64,000 bases of DNA from Aquariibacter albus. GTDB lineage: Bacteria > Pseudomonadota > Gammaproteobacteria > Burkholderiales > Burkholderiaceae_C. The stretch is from positions 124,001 to 188,000 of the forward strand of contig NZ_JACIVI010000004.1 of NCBI RefSeq assembly GCF_014145335.1, in the 5' to 3' direction. This document shows positions 10,994-20,471 of the stretch, piece by piece. Position numbers and translations under genes: made by a program. The notes below the pieces were generated by a model that saw only the letters and a list, made by a program, of their open reading frames with translations, was not told where the DNA came from and ran no database searches. Position 1 is the first letter of the stretch; every line of letters starts with the position of its first letter.

Positions 10994-11746
10994 ATGCTCC
11001 TGATCCCTGCCATCGACCTCAAGGACGGCCGATGCGTCCGCCTGCAACAGGGCGACATGAATGTCTCCACCACCTTCGGCGAGGACCCCGCCGCGATGGC
11101 CCGTCGCTGGGTCGATGCCGGCGCGCGGCGCCTGCACCTGGTCGACCTGAACGGCGCTTTCGCCGGCAAGCCGGTCAACGAGCCGGCGATCAAGGCCATC
11201 CTCAAGGAAGTGGGCGAGGAGATTCCGGTGCAGCTCGGCGGAGGCATCCGCGACCTCGACACCATCGAGCGCTACCTGGACGGCGGCCTGAGCTACATCA
11301 TCATCGGCACCGCCGCGGTCAAGAACCCCGGCTTCCTGCGCGATGCCTGCACCGCCTTCGGCGGCCACATCATCGTCGGCCTCGATGCCAAGGACGGCAA
11401 GGTGGCCACCGACGGCTGGAGCAAGCTGACCGGGCACGAGGTGGTCGACCTCGCGAAGAAGTTCGAGGACTACGGCGTCGAGGCCGTGATCTACACCGAC
11501 ATCGGCCGCGACGGCATGCTGACCGGCATCAACATCGAGGCCACCGTCAAGCTGGCCCAGGCCCTGACCATCCCGGTCATCGCCTCGGGCGGGCTGTCGA
11601 ACCTGGCCGACATCGAGGCGCTCTGCGCCGTCGAGTCCGAAGGGGTGCAGGGCGTGATCTGCGGCCGTGCCATCTACACCGGGGCGCTGGACCTGGCCGT
11701 CGCCCAGCAGCGCGCCGACGCGCTCAACGGCGGCCCCACCGCCTGA
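10994..11746 (+). CDS. hisA: ProFAR isomerase
   Basis: HisA isomerises the ProFAR aminoaldose to its ketose. The 250-residue TIM barrel has the N-terminal [16 protein letters not shown] with the catalytic Asp, the phosphate-binding LGGGIRDL and the C-terminal [10 protein letters not shown] and [11 protein letters not shown]. It is the last histidine gene here: the next gene is on the opposite strand, and hisF, hisI and hisE, which normally follow, are absent. Confidence 0.96.
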   Translation: MLLIPAIDLKDGRCVRLQQGDMNVSTTFGEDPAAMARRWVDAGARRLHLVDLNGAFAGKPVNEPAIKAILKEVGEEIPVQLGGGIRDLDTIERYLDGGLSYIIIGTAAVKNPGFLRDACTAFGGHIIVGLDAKDGKVATDGWSKLTGHEVVDLAKKFEDYGVEAVIYTDIGRDGMLTGINIEATVKLAQALTIPVIASGGLSNLADIEALCAVESEGVQGVICGRAIYTGALDLAVAQQRADALNGGPTA

Positions 11747-11805
11747 GCCACCGCGGGCCGGGGACGGCCCGCGTCCGCCCGCCCGGGGGCGGGGTGGCGG
11801 CAGCT

Positions 11806-12354
11806 TCAGGCGCCCGCCAGCACCCGCGTCAGGCGGTCCAGGTTCTGCTCGTTGGCCGGCAGCACGAGGTCGCGTACGGCCAGGGCCGTCTCGACCTCGT
11901 CGAAAACCTGTTGCCACGTCAGCCGTGTGCCCTCCGCCTCGGCCTGCAGCGTCACCTGCAGCGTGAAGCGGGGCACGCTCTCGTGGCGGATCGTTACCTC
12001 CCGGCCCGGCTGCAGGCGCAGGAAGCGGTTGTGGTTGGCCCAGGATCGGCCGTCCGGGCCGTGCATGGTGAAGCGCCAGTCGCCGCCTTCGTGGAAGGCG
12101 AAGTGCTCGAACACATTGCGGAAGCCTTCCGGCCCCCACCAGGCCGCCAGCAGCCGCGCGTCGGCGAAGGCGCCGTAGACCCCCTCCGGCGGGAAGGGCA
12201 GGCTCCGCCCGGTGTGGAAGCTGCGGGCCGCCAGCGTGGCTGCATCGTCCGCGGGATCGACGGCGGGGCGCGCCGCAGCGTCCGTGCCCGCACGGTGGCG
12301 GTCGTTCGGGCCGCTCGCGGCGCCGAGGGCATGGGGTGAGGCCAGGTCGCGCAT
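11806..12354 (-). CDS. SRPBCC/AHSA1-type START-like domain protein
   Basis: The 182-residue protein has an AHSA1-type fold pattern: FPPEGVYGAFADARLLAAWWGPEGF near the middle, then GGDWRFTMHGPDG and a C-terminal strand pattern with LTWQQVFDEV. Such proteins bind hydrophobic ligands, and the ligand is unknown here. The start is placed at ATG 12354 because a GGAG ribosome binding site lies eight bases upstream. Longer starts at 12384 or 12432 remain possible. The gene breaks the histidine operon, standing tail to tail with hisA. Confidence 0.75.
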   Translation of the reverse strand: MRDLASPHALGAASGPNDRHRAGTDAAARPAVDPADDAATLAARSFHTGRSLPFPPEGVYGAFADARLLAAWWGPEGFRNVFEHFAFHEGGDWRFTMHGPDGRSWANHNRFLRLQPGREVTIRHESVPRFTLQVTLQAEAEGTRLTWQQVFDEVETALAVRDLVLPANEQNLDRLTRVLAGA

Positions 12355-12475
12355 CGGAAGCTCCGGAAGGGGCGAGGGCTGCATGCTGCGGGGGCTGCCG
12401 CGGCGATGCAAGGCCTTGATCGCCGCGATCAAGACGACCCGGCCGGCTGCAAGGTCCCGGCAACACCGGCCTTCC

Positions 12476-12481
12476 TACAAT
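12476..12481 (+). promoter_or_regulatory. -10 element (TACAAT) directly in front of lpxC
   Basis: TACAAT ends seven bases before the lpxC ATG. No -35 consensus is visible. The predicted start site coincides with the start codon, giving a leaderless or nearly leaderless transcript. Confidence 0.5.
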
Positions 12482-12488
12482 CCCGTCC

Positions 12489-13451
12489 ATGTTGGCCCAA
12501 CGCAGTCTCAAGACCCTCACCCGCGCCGTCGGCGTCGGCCTGCACAGCGGACAGCGGGTCGAGTTGACCCTCCGGCCCGCGCCGGTGGACACCGGCATCG
12601 TCTTCCGGCGGGTCGACCTGCCGGTGCCGGTGGAGATTCCGGTCACCGCCACCTCGGTCTGCGACACGCGGCTGGCCTCCACCCTGTCGCCCGGCGGCGA
12701 TCCGGGCGCCCCCAAGGTGAACACTGTCGAACACCTGATGAGCGCCTGCTGCGGCCTCGGCATCGACAACCTGATCATCGACATCACCGCCGAGGAAGTG
12801 CCCATCCTCGACGGCTCCTCGGCCAGCTTCGTCTACCTGCTGCAGAGCGCCGGCGTGCAGGGCCAGGCCGCGGCCAAGCGTTTCCTGCGGGTGAAGAAGC
12901 CGGTGGAGGTGCGCGAGGGCCAGGGCGCCGGCCTGAAATGGGCCCGGCTGGAGCCCCACCATGGCTACAAGCTGGCCTTCGAGATCGACTTCGACCACCC
13001 GGCGGTGGACGCCACCGGCCAGCGCGTCGAGTTCGATTTCGCCCGCGGCGACTACGGCCGCGACATCGCCCGCGCCCGCACCTTCGGCTTCACCAAGGAC
13101 GTGGACATGATGCGGGCTCGCGGCTTGAGCCTGGGCGGCAGCATGGACAACGCCATCGTGGTGGCCGACCGCCGCGTGCTGAATGCCGACGGCCTGCGCT
13201 ACGACGACGAGTTCGTGAAGCACAAGATCCTCGATGCGATCGGCGACCTCTACATCGCCGGCAAGCCGCTGCTGGCCGCCTACAGCGCCTACAAGAGCGG
13301 CCATGCGCTGAACAACAAGCTGCTGCGTGCGCTGCTGGACGACCCCGAGGCCTGGGAGATCGCCTCCTTCGAGCGCGAGGCCGATGCGCCGCGCGGTTTC
13401 GCGCCGGCCGTGGGCTACCCCAGCGCCGCCTCGGCGGACTACGGGCGCTGA
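12489..13451 (+). CDS. lpxC: UDP-3-O-acyl-N-acetylglucosamine deacetylase
   Basis: LpxC catalyses the committed step of lipid A synthesis with a catalytic zinc. The 320-residue protein has the N-terminal [14 protein letters not shown], the zinc ligand in [14 protein letters not shown], the later ligands in [15 protein letters not shown], and a catalytic histidine in YKSGHALNN. It lies divergent from the SRPBCC gene, with a TACAAT element seven bases before the ATG. Confidence 0.96.
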   Translation: MLAQRSLKTLTRAVGVGLHSGQRVELTLRPAPVDTGIVFRRVDLPVPVEIPVTATSVCDTRLASTLSPGGDPGAPKVNTVEHLMSACCGLGIDNLIIDITAEEVPILDGSSASFVYLLQSAGVQGQAAAKRFLRVKKPVEVREGQGAGLKWARLEPHHGYKLAFEIDFDHPAVDATGQRVEFDFARGDYGRDIARARTFGFTKDVDMMRARGLSLGGSMDNAIVVADRRVLNADGLRYDDEFVKHKILDAIGDLYIAGKPLLAAYSAYKSGHALNNKLLRALLDDPEAWEIASFEREADAPRGFAPAVGYPSAASADYGR

Positions 13452-13479
13452 GCCACCCGGCCGCGCCCCCACCGCCCCC

Positions 13480-13665
13480 ATGCTGATCGCCCGCCTCGTC
13501 GTCGGCCTGCTGCTGCTGGCCGCCATCCTGTGCTTCGGCGTGGCCATCGCCACCGGCCAGCCGGTCTGGCGCCAGCGCGGAATCGTCATCCTCAAATGGA
13601 CGATGCTGGCCGGCCTGGGCTTCTTCGGCGTGCTGTTTCGGGAGCGGCTGGTCGTGATGCTGTGA
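13480..13665 (+). CDS. Small membrane protein, copy 1 of a local duplication
   Basis: The 61-residue protein has two hydrophobic segments (about residues 5-25 and 35-53) joined by a basic loop with a Trp-Arg pair. Its function is unknown. It follows lpxC by 28 bases. A second copy at 14847 is identical at 52 of 61 positions by hand alignment, so this gene is half of a tandem duplication that also involves the end of ruvC. Confidence 0.7.
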   Translation: MLIARLVVGLLLLAAILCFGVAIATGQPVWRQRGIVILKWTMLAGLGFFGVLFRERLVVML

Positions 13666-13678
13666 AGCGGCGCTTCGC

Positions 13679-13684
13679 TACACT
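13679..13684 (+). promoter_or_regulatory. Candidate -10 element (TACACT) for the FkbM methyltransferase gene
   Basis: TACACT lies in the more AT-rich stretch between the first small membrane protein and the methyltransferase gene, about 80 bases before its GTG. It could give the methyltransferase gene its own promoter. Confidence 0.3.
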
Positions 13685-13766
13685 CTCAACACTCACGAAA
13701 AACGGTTCACCGGTCTGGCGCTGAAGCCTCGGCCCCGGGGCGGCTGGATCACCCAGGGGGTTTGTC

Positions 13767-14540
13767 GTGCAATGGGCCAATGTGAAGTCCTACACCGAGC
13801 TGCTGGGCTGGTCGGGGTTGGCGGTCGGGGTTTTCGGCAAGCTCCGGGGACGCAAAATCCGGCACCGGGTCGACCGCCCGGACTGCCGGCATCCGCTGTG
13901 GCTTCGGCTGCCGTCGTCGGACCTTGACGCCTACCGCCAGGTCTTCGTCGACCATGAATACGCTTTCAAGGTCGAGCGCGAGCCTCGCGTGATCGTCGAT
14001 GCCGGGGCCAACATCGGCCTAGCCTCGCTGTATTTCGCCAACCGCTATCCCGGGGCGCGGATCATCGCCATCGAGCCGGAGCGTCACAACTTCGACACGC
14101 TCTGCGCCAACGTCCGCGCCTACCCCAACATCACCCCGCTGCGTGCGGCGCTGTGGAACCGGGACGAAGCCATCGACCTGGTCGATCCCGGGCTGGGCGA
14201 CTGGGGTTTCATGACCGATGGCGGCGGCGCGTCGGCCGACCTTCGGCACCGGCGCTTCGACGTGGTGCCCGGCATGACGGTGGACCGCCTCATGAAGGAC
14301 CACGGGATCGCGTGCATCGACATCCTCAAGATGGACATCGAAGGCGCCGAACGCGAGGTCTTCCTCGATCCCAGCCCGTGGATCGGCAAGGTCAACGCCA
14401 TGATCGTCGAGTTGCACGAGCGGCTGAAGACGGGCTGCGAGGACAACTTCCACCGCGGCGCCGCCGGCTTCGATCGGCAATGGCGGCGGGGGGAGAACGT
14501 CTACGTCAGCCACGCCGGCTTCATGGCGCCGGTGGTCTGA
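13767..14540 (+). CDS. FkbM-family SAM-dependent methyltransferase
   Basis: The 257-residue protein shows the Rossmann motif [16 protein letters not shown] (about residues 77-91), the acidic IAIEPE after the next strand, and [14 protein letters not shown] (about residues 190-203), characteristic of FkbM methyltransferases. Members O-methylate sugars or other small acceptors, and the acceptor here is unknown. The start is GTG at 13767, eight bases after an AGGGGG ribosome binding site. The gene lies inside a duplicated segment, between small membrane protein copy 1 and a decayed ruvC piece, which suggests later insertion. Confidence 0.8.
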   Translation: MQWANVKSYTELLGWSGLAVGVFGKLRGRKIRHRVDRPDCRHPLWLRLPSSDLDAYRQVFVDHEYAFKVEREPRVIVDAGANIGLASLYFANRYPGARIIAIEPERHNFDTLCANVRAYPNITPLRAALWNRDEAIDLVDPGLGDWGFMTDGGGASADLRHRRFDVVPGMTVDRLMKDHGIACIDILKMDIEGAEREVFLDPSPWIGKVNAMIVELHERLKTGCEDNFHRGAAGFDRQWRRGENVYVSHAGFMAPVV

Positions 14541-14550
14541 AGGCCCGCCC

Positions 14551-14843
14551 TCAGTAACTCCGCCCGCCCCGGTACTGGCTGTGCGCGCGCCGCGTGAGCG
14601 GCGTGACGGCGGAGGTGGCGGCTTTCGCCGTGCCGGCGTGGGCGTGGGTGATGGCCCGGCCCAGGCGTCAGCGGCGCCGGAGCCGGGCAGGCCCAGCAGG
14701 TGCATGACCATGTGCTGCACCTGCGCCTTGCGGGTCTGGCCGCTGTCGACGATGGCCTTCTTCAATTGTTGCACCGAGGTGTATTCCGTCACCGGCAGCC
14801 CGCGCCCGACCAGCACCGCCAGCGCCGCGCCGCGCGCCTGGCC
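14551..14843 (-). pseudogene. Decayed 3' fragment of ruvC
   Basis: Read on the minus strand, the segment translates as the last ~95 residues of RuvC. It matches the intact gene at 15098 from [20 protein letters not shown] to the shared C-terminus [10 protein letters not shown] and stop. One extra glutamine codon is present (SVQQLKKA), and after AADA a single missing base near 14663 shifts the frame. The following residues are conserved only in the other frame. The N-terminal catalytic Asp region is absent. It stops exactly where small membrane protein copy 2 begins, which marks the duplication junction. Confidence 0.85.
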
Positions 14844-14846
14844 GCC

Positions 14847-15032
14847 ATGCTGATCGCCCGCCTCGTCGTCGGCCTGCTGCTGCTGGCCTCCATCCTCTGC
14901 TTCGCGATGGCGATCGGCACCGGCCAGGCCGTCTGGCGCCGCCGCGGCCTGGTCATCCTGAAATGGACGCTGCTGGCCGGGCTGGGCTTCTTCGGCGTGC
15001 TCTTCCTGGAGCGGCTGGTGGTGATGCTCTGA
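14847..15032 (+). CDS. Small membrane protein, copy 2 of a local duplication
   Basis: This 61-residue, two-helix membrane protein differs from copy 1 at nine positions, all conservative or in the loop. It is sandwiched between the ruvC fragment and the intact ruvC, both on the opposite strand and both ending toward it. Conservation of the reading frame in both copies suggests that each is or was translated. Function is unknown. Confidence 0.65.
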   Translation: MLIARLVVGLLLLASILCFAMAIGTGQAVWRRRGLVILKWTLLAGLGFFGVLFLERLVVML

Positions 15033-15097
15033 GCCTGCGGGCGCGGCAGGCGAGGCCGGGGCGCCCCGGCTTGCCCTGAGCGCCTCCGGGGGAAGGC

Positions 15098-15655
15098 TCA
15101 GTAGCTCCGTCCGCCGCGGTACTGGCTGTGCGCCCGCCGCTGCAGCGGGGTGACGGCGGCGATCGCCGCCTGCGAGCTGCCGACATGCACATGGGCGATC
15201 GCCAGGCCGAGCGCATCGGCCGCATCCGGCCCCGGCAGGCCCGGCAGCTTCAACAGGTGCATGACCATGTGCTGCACCTGTTCCTTGCGCGCCTGGCCGG
15301 CGCCGACCACGGCCTTCTTCAGCTGGGCCGAGGTGTATTCCGACACCGTCAGCCCGCGGCTGACCAGGGCCGCCAGCGCCGCGCCGCGCGCCTGGCCGAG
15401 CAGCAGCGTGCTCTGCGGGTTCACGTTGACGAAGACGATCTCCAGCGCGGCCTGCTGCGGCTCGTAGCGCGCGACGATCTCGCTCACGCCGTCGAAGATC
15501 AGCTTGATGCGCCCGGGCAGATCGCCATTGGGCAGGCTGTCGGTGCGGATGGTGCCGCTGGCCAGGTAGCGCAGCGTTGCGCCCTCGGCCTCGATCACGC
15601 CGAAGCCGGTCGTGCGCAGGCCGGGGTCGATGCCGAGGATGCGGGTGGCAGGCAT
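15098..15655 (-). CDS. ruvC: Holliday junction resolvase RuvC
   Basis: RuvC cleaves four-way junctions processed by RuvAB. The 185-residue product has [15 protein letters not shown] with the first catalytic Asp, [15 protein letters not shown] with the catalytic Glu, and [14 protein letters not shown] with the last acidic ligands. The start at ATG 15655 gives the family N-terminus. ruvA and ruvB, often adjacent, are absent. The preceding gene ends four bases before it on the same strand. Confidence 0.95.
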   Translation of the reverse strand: MPATRILGIDPGLRTTGFGVIEAEGATLRYLASGTIRTDSLPNGDLPGRIKLIFDGVSEIVARYEPQQAALEIVFVNVNPQSTLLLGQARGAALAALVSRGLTVSEYTSAQLKKAVVGAGQARKEQVQHMVMHLLKLPGLPGPDAADALGLAIAHVHVGSSQAAIAAVTPLQRRAHSQYRGGRSY

Positions 15656-15659
15656 GGGC

Positions 15660-16670
15660 TCAGCGTCCGAGGCTGAAGTACCAGCGCACGGCATGGAAGA
15701 AGACCGGCGCGGCAAAGCAGAGCGCGGCCATGCGGTCGAGCAGGCCGACCGCGCCGGTGACCGTCCCCAGGCCCTCGGCCCCGGGCGGCGCGGCGGCCAC
15801 GCGGTGGCCCCAGTGGCGCACGCCGGCATCGCGCTTGAGCGCCTGCATCACCAGCTCGCCGAGCAGGCCGCTGCCGGCCGCGATCAGGGCCAGGCTCATG
15901 GCCTGCAGGGGCTTGAAGGGCGTGGCCCAGTACATCAGCGCACCCGCCAGGCCGGCTGCCAGCGTGCCGCCGGCCCAGGCCCGCCAGCTGAAGCGGCGAT
16001 CGATCTGCCGCACCACCGGCCGTCCCGGCAGGCGTCGGCTGGCCCAGCCCTGCACGATCTGCCCGAGGCCGACGACCACGACCAGGAAGAAGACCAGGAA
16101 GGCCCCTCGCCCCCCGTGCCGCGGAAAGTTCAGCAGCAGCAGGGCCGGCGTGTGCGACAGGCCGTAGACACAGACCATGATGCCCCACTGGATCTTGGCA
16201 TTGCGTTCCAGGAAGCGCTGCGGATCGCCGGCCAGTGCGCTCGCCACCGGCAGCGCGAAGAAGGCATAGACCGGAATCATCACGCTGAACAGGTCGAAAC
16301 GACGGGTGCCCACCAGCAGGTACTGCAGCGGCAGCACGAGGAAGAAGGCCAGGATCAGCGCCCGGTGGTCGCTGCGCCCGGTGTGCATCAGGGTGATGAA
16401 CTCGCGCAGGGCCAGGAAGCTGAACAGGCCGAAGAGCAGGGTGGCCCCCAGCGGTCCGCCCAGCCAGGACAGCCAGAACAGCAGGCTGCCGATCCAGACC
16501 GCACGGAGGTCGCGCTGCAGGCCGGCCAGGCTCAGGCGCTGAGCCGGGCGTGGATCGGGCCGCAGGCTGCGGACGAGCAGGGCGAGGCTGGCCAGGATCA
16601 GCAGGCCGAAGACGATCAGGAAGAGCAGGCCGGTCTGCTGGCTGGCACTGAGCTCGCGCAGTTCCCCCAT
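15660..16670 (-). CDS. CdsA-family phosphatidate cytidylyltransferase-like membrane protein
   Basis: The 336-residue protein has roughly eight hydrophobic segments and ends in a CdsA-type region ([14 protein letters not shown] ... [12 protein letters not shown]). CdsA makes CDP-diacylglycerol from phosphatidate and CTP. The signature is degenerate: the usual HGG is replaced (GAVG), and the Asp after the DR pair is Ala. The canonical K-D of the first half appears only as K-R-D. It may be a divergent paralogue (YnbB-like) rather than the housekeeping enzyme. It lies eight bases after the plsC-like gene, which would supply its substrate. Confidence 0.7.
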   Translation of the reverse strand: MGELRELSASQQTGLLFLIVFGLLILASLALLVRSLRPDPRPAQRLSLAGLQRDLRAVWIGSLLFWLSWLGGPLGATLLFGLFSFLALREFITLMHTGRSDHRALILAFFLVLPLQYLLVGTRRFDLFSVMIPVYAFFALPVASALAGDPQRFLERNAKIQWGIMVCVYGLSHTPALLLLNFPRHGGRGAFLVFFLVVVVGLGQIVQGWASRRLPGRPVVRQIDRRFSWRAWAGGTLAAGLAGALMYWATPFKPLQAMSLALIAAGSGLLGELVMQALKRDAGVRHWGHRVAAAPPGAEGLGTVTGAVGLLDRMAALCFAAPVFFHAVRWYFSLGR

Positions 16671-16677
16671 GGCGACC

Positions 16678-17316
16678 TCAGGGGCTGGCCGGCCGCAGGG
16701 CCAGCACGGCGGCGCGCGCGCGCGCCAGGAAGTCGCGCTTGTCCTCGTCCTCGGCCGGCGGCACCAGCGGCGCACCGAAGCTGACCGTGCACAGGATGGG
16801 CACCGGCACGACCTCGCCCTTGGGCATCACGCGCTGCACGTTGTCGATCCAGGCCGGGATCAGCACCGCCTGCGGGAACTGCCGGGCCAGGTGGTAGAGC
16901 CCGGTCTTGAAGGCCTGCGGTTCGCCGAGGTTGCTGCGCGTGCCTTCGGGGAAGATCACCAGCGAATCGCCGGCGCTCAGGGCCTCGGCCAGCGGTTCCA
17001 GCGGGTCCTGGTCCTCGCTGCGGCTGCGGCTGACGTAGACGGCGCGGAAGACTTCGCGGGTGATCCAGTGCTTGAGCGGCTGGGTGGTCCAGTAGTCTCG
17101 GGCCGCGATCGGCCGGGTGCGGCGGCGCAGCTCGCGCGGCAGCGCACACCAGATCAGCACCCAGTCGAGGTGGCTCTGGTGGTTGGCAAAGTAGATGCGC
17201 TGCTCGTCCTTCGGCACGCAGCCCAGCCAGTGGCCCTGGGCCCCGGTGACCAGGCGCGCGATGAAGGACAGCAGCCAGCCCGCAAGGGCGGCAAGCCCGG
17301 TGTTCATGCGCTGCAT
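16678..17316 (-). CDS. 1-acyl-sn-glycerol-3-phosphate acyltransferase (PlsC-like)
   Basis: The 212-residue protein has the acyltransferase motif I NHQSHLDW (about residue 45) and motif III VIFPEGTRSN (about 120), plus an N-terminal hydrophobic helix. It would acylate lysophosphatidate to phosphatidate at the membrane. Initiation is possible at MQRMNTG or at the second Met three residues later. Pairing with the CdsA-like gene downstream suggests a short phospholipid branch placed between purH and ruvC. Confidence 0.82.
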   Translation of the reverse strand: MQRMNTGLAALAGWLLSFIARLVTGAQGHWLGCVPKDEQRIYFANHQSHLDWVLIWCALPRELRRRTRPIAARDYWTTQPLKHWITREVFRAVYVSRSRSEDQDPLEPLAEALSAGDSLVIFPEGTRSNLGEPQAFKTGLYHLARQFPQAVLIPAWIDNVQRVMPKGEVVPVPILCTVSFGAPLVPPAEDEDKRDFLARARAAVLALRPASP

Positions 17317-17395
17317 GCTAGCGGCCGGGCGGGCCTGCCCGGCCCCGCGGCGGCCCGGCTTGACGGCCGGGCCGGGACCGGGCCGCCGGTCCGAC

Positions 17396-19021
17396 TCAAT
17401 GGCGGAAGTGCCGCACGCCGGTGAAGACCATGGCCACGCCGCGCTCGTTGGCCGCGGCGATGACTTCCTCGTCGCGCATCGAGCCGCCCGGCTGGATCAC
17501 GGCGCTCGCGCCGGCGTCGGCCAGCACGTCCAGGCCGTCGCGGAAGGGGAAGAAGGCGTCGCTGGCGACCACCGCGCCCTGCAGGCTCAGGCCGGCATGC
17601 TGGGCCTTGATGCTGGCGATGCGCACGCTGTCGAGCCGGCTCATCTGCCCGGCCCCCACGCCCAAGGTGCGGCCGCCGCCGCAGAAGACGATGGCATTGC
17701 TCTTCACGAACTTGGCCACCTTCCAGGCGAAGAGCAGGTCGGTGATCTGCGCCGGCGTGGGCTTGCGCGTGGTGACGACCTTCAGGTCGGCCGCAGCGAT
17801 GACCGCGTTGTCCGCGCTCTGGATCAGCAGGCCCGAGCCGATGCGCTTGACGTCCTGCGCGTTCTGGCCGCGTGCCCAGGGCGTGGCGCCGTCACGCTGC
17901 ACGGCGTCGAGCGGGATCTCCAGCACGCGGGTGTTGGCCTTGGCCGCCAGGATCTTGAGCGCCTCGGCGCTGTAGCCGGGGGCGATCAGCACTTCCATGA
18001 ACTGCTTGCTGACGGCTTCGGCCGCCGCCGCATCCACCGGCACGTTGAAGGCGATGATGCCGCCGAAGGCCGAGGTCGGGTCGGTCGCGAAGGCGCCGGC
18101 GTAGGCCGCGGCCGCCGTCGCCCCCAGGGCCACGCCGCAGGGGTTGGCGTGCTTGACGATCACGCAGGCGGGGCCGTCGCTGGCGCCGTCGAAGGCCTTG
18201 ACCGCCTCCCAGGCCGCGTCGGCATCGGCGAGGTTGTTGTAGCTCAGCTCCTTGCCCTGGTGCTGCTTGGCCGTGACCAGCGAGCCGGGCGCGGGGTGCA
18301 GGTCGCGGTAGACGGCGGCCTGCTGGTGCGGGTTCTCGCCATAGCGCAGGTCCTGCAGCTTGACGAAGCGGCCGTTGCTCTGCGCGGGGAAGGCGCTGCG
18401 GGCCGGCACGGCGGCGTCGTCCGCCGGGAGATCGATCGCCGAGAGGTAGTCGCTGATCGCCGCGTCGTAGTTGCTGATGCGGTTGAAGGCGGCCACGGCC
18501 AGGGCGAAGCGGGTCGCGCGCTGCACGGCGCCGTGCGCGCGCAGCTCGGCCAGCACGCCGGCGTACTGGCCGGCGTCGGTCAGCACGGCCACGTCGTTCC
18601 AGTTCTTGGCGGCGGAGCGCACCATGGCCGGGCCGCCGATGTCGATGTTCTCGATCGCGTCGCCCAGGGTGCAGCCGGCCTTCGCCACGGTGGCCTCGAA
18701 GGGGTAGAGGTTGACGACCAGCAGGTCGATCGTCGCGATGCCGTGGGTGCTGAGCGCGTCGCGGTGCGCGGCCAGGTCGCGGCGGGCCAGCAGGCCGCCG
18801 TGGATCTTGGGGTGCAGGGTCTTGACGCGGCCGTCGAGCATTTCCGGGAAGCCGGTGTGTTCGGCCACTTCGGTCACCGGCAGGCCGGCTTCGGCCAGCA
18901 GCTTGGCGGTGCCGCCGGTGGACAGCAGCTTGATGCCCAGGGCGTGCAGGCCCTGCGCAAGGTCGACGATGCCGGTCTTGTCGGAGACCGAGAGCAGGGC
19001 GCTGAGGTGCGAGAGGTTCAT
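17396..19021 (-). CDS. purH: Bifunctional AICAR transformylase/IMP cyclohydrolase
   Basis: PurH performs the last two steps of IMP synthesis. The 541-residue protein has the N-terminal MGS-like cyclohydrolase domain ([44 protein letters not shown]). The C-terminal transformylase domain contains [12 protein letters not shown] and ends [15 protein letters not shown] ... [10 protein letters not shown]. It starts five bases after the fis stop and is the third gene of the dusB-fis-purH run. Confidence 0.96.
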   Translation of the reverse strand: MNLSHLSALLSVSDKTGIVDLAQGLHALGIKLLSTGGTAKLLAEAGLPVTEVAEHTGFPEMLDGRVKTLHPKIHGGLLARRDLAAHRDALSTHGIATIDLLVVNLYPFEATVAKAGCTLGDAIENIDIGGPAMVRSAAKNWNDVAVLTDAGQYAGVLAELRAHGAVQRATRFALAVAAFNRISNYDAAISDYLSAIDLPADDAAVPARSAFPAQSNGRFVKLQDLRYGENPHQQAAVYRDLHPAPGSLVTAKQHQGKELSYNNLADADAAWEAVKAFDGASDGPACVIVKHANPCGVALGATAAAAYAGAFATDPTSAFGGIIAFNVPVDAAAAEAVSKQFMEVLIAPGYSAEALKILAAKANTRVLEIPLDAVQRDGATPWARGQNAQDVKRIGSGLLIQSADNAVIAAADLKVVTTRKPTPAQITDLLFAWKVAKFVKSNAIVFCGGGRTLGVGAGQMSRLDSVRIASIKAQHAGLSLQGAVVASDAFFPFRDGLDVLADAGASAVIQPGGSMRDEEVIAAANERGVAMVFTGVRHFRH

Positions 19022-19026
19022 GGGGT

Positions 19027-19284
19027 TCAGCCGCGCGGGCCGTCTTGCTTGATGAGCTTGTGCTGCGCCAGCTTGCGGCGCAGGGTGTTGCGGTTGATGC
19101 CCAGCCACTCGGCGGCCCGGGACTGGTTGCCGTCGGCCTGCTGCATGACCACGTCCAGCAGCGGCTTCTCGACGACCTCCATCACCATGTCGTACACGTT
19201 GTGCGGCTCGGCGCCGCGCAGGTCCTTGAAATAGCCTTCCAGGCTGTCGCGGATGCAGCCTTCGATCGTCTTCTTGTTGCTCAT
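19027..19284 (-). CDS. fis: Fis-family DNA-binding protein
   Basis: The 85-residue protein consists of a dimerisation helix region and a C-terminal helix-turn-helix ([21 protein letters not shown]), the hallmark of Fis/NtrC-type domains. Nucleoid protein Fis is encoded after dusB in most proteobacteria, as here (gap of three bases). It bends DNA and affects rRNA promoters and recombination. In betaproteobacteria its targets are less well known. Confidence 0.92.
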   Translation of the reverse strand: MSNKKTIEGCIRDSLEGYFKDLRGAEPHNVYDMVMEVVEKPLLDVVMQQADGNQSRAAEWLGINRNTLRRKLAQHKLIKQDGPRG

Positions 19285-19287
19285 GGC

Positions 19288-20370
19288 TCAGGCCGCGGCG
19301 CAGGCGGCGGCAGGCAGGTCGTCATGGGGGGCCGCAGTCTCGGGCGGCCTCTCGGGCTCGGGCGCCGGCAGCCGCGGGTGGCGCTGCGCGAGGGCCTCGA
19401 AGTAATCCCGCACGGCGGCCTGCTGGGCCGCGGCGGTGTCGATGCGATTCATGCGGTCGCGGAAGTCCGCGCCGCCCGGCAGGCCCTTGACGGCCCAGCC
19501 GATGTGCTTGCGCGCGCTGCGCAGGCCGGCGGTCTCGCCGTAGAGGCTGCAGTGGTCGACCAGGTGCTCCAGCAGCCAGTCGGCCACCTGGCGCGTCGCC
19601 GGCGCCGGCCGATGGCAGCCGGTGGCCAGGAAGTGCGCGATGTCGCCGAAGATCCAGGGCCGGCCCTGGGCGGCGCGGCCGATCATGATCGCGTCGCAGC
19701 CGGTGCGGGCCAGCACCTCGCGGGCGCGCTCCGGGCTGTCGATGTCGCCATTGGCCACCACCGGGATGGACAGCGCGCGCTTGATGGCGGCCACGGTGTC
19801 GTGCTCGGCCTCGCCGCCGTAGCCCTGCTCGCGCGTGCGGCCATGCACGGTGACCATGGCGATGCCGGCGGCCTCGGCCTTGCGGGCGATCGTCAGCGCA
19901 TTGCGGCCGCTGGCGCTCCAGCCGGTGCGCATCTTCAGCGTGACCGGCACGCCGTGGGGGCGCGCAGCCTCGACCGTGGCCTCGACGATGCGCAGGGCCA
20001 GATCCTCGTCCTGCATCAGGGCCGAGCCTGCCCAGACCTTGCAGACCTTCTTGGCCGGGCAGCCCATGTTGATGTCGATGACCTGGGCGCCGCGGGCGAT
20101 GTTGTAGCGGGCCGCCTCGGCCATCTCGGCCGGGTCGGTGCCGGCGATCTGCACGGCGATCGGCGCGCTCTCGCCCTCGTGGTTGGCCCGGCGCGAGGTC
20201 TTCAGGCTGTCCCACAGTTCGCGGCGCGAGGTGACCATCTCGCTGACCGCATAGCCCGCCCCGAGCCGCTTGCAGAGCATGCGGAAGGGCCGGTCCGTGA
20301 CGCCCGCCATGGGGGCCACGAAGAGGCGGTTGGGCACCGTGATCGGGCCGAGGGCGAGGGGAGCGGTCAC
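19288..20370 (-). CDS. dusB: tRNA-dihydrouridine synthase B
   Basis: This flavoenzyme reduces uridine to dihydrouridine in tRNA. The 360-residue protein starts [20 protein letters not shown] and contains the FMN/tRNA motif [12 protein letters not shown], the catalytic cysteine in [27 protein letters not shown] and NGDIDS. The start is GTG 20370, with TATACT promoter sequence about 25 bases upstream. The first ATG in the frame lies beyond that promoter. The C-terminal tail is Pro/Ala-rich. Confidence 0.93.
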   Translation of the reverse strand: MTAPLALGPITVPNRLFVAPMAGVTDRPFRMLCKRLGAGYAVSEMVTSRRELWDSLKTSRRANHEGESAPIAVQIAGTDPAEMAEAARYNIARGAQVIDINMGCPAKKVCKVWAGSALMQDEDLALRIVEATVEAARPHGVPVTLKMRTGWSASGRNALTIARKAEAAGIAMVTVHGRTREQGYGGEAEHDTVAAIKRALSIPVVANGDIDSPERAREVLARTGCDAIMIGRAAQGRPWIFGDIAHFLATGCHRPAPATRQVADWLLEHLVDHCSLYGETAGLRSARKHIGWAVKGLPGGADFRDRMNRIDTAAAQQAAVRDYFEALAQRHPRLPAPEPERPPETAAPHDDLPAAACAAA

Positions 20371-20395
20371 GGGCGCCTGCTGAAAAAGGAGGCAG

Positions 20396-20401
20396 AGTAT
20401 A
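20396..20401 (-). promoter_or_regulatory. -10 element (TATACT) for dusB-fis-purH
   Basis: On the minus strand TATACT lies about 25 bases upstream of the dusB GTG, between dusB and the divergent yqaA-like gene. No clear -35 is seen 17 bases further upstream. Confidence 0.45.
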
Positions 20402-20471
20402 GCCACGGGTTTCTGCGGATCCGGGGCCGCAAAGCACGGGCGCGCCGGCCGGCTCCGGCACACTGCGCGGC

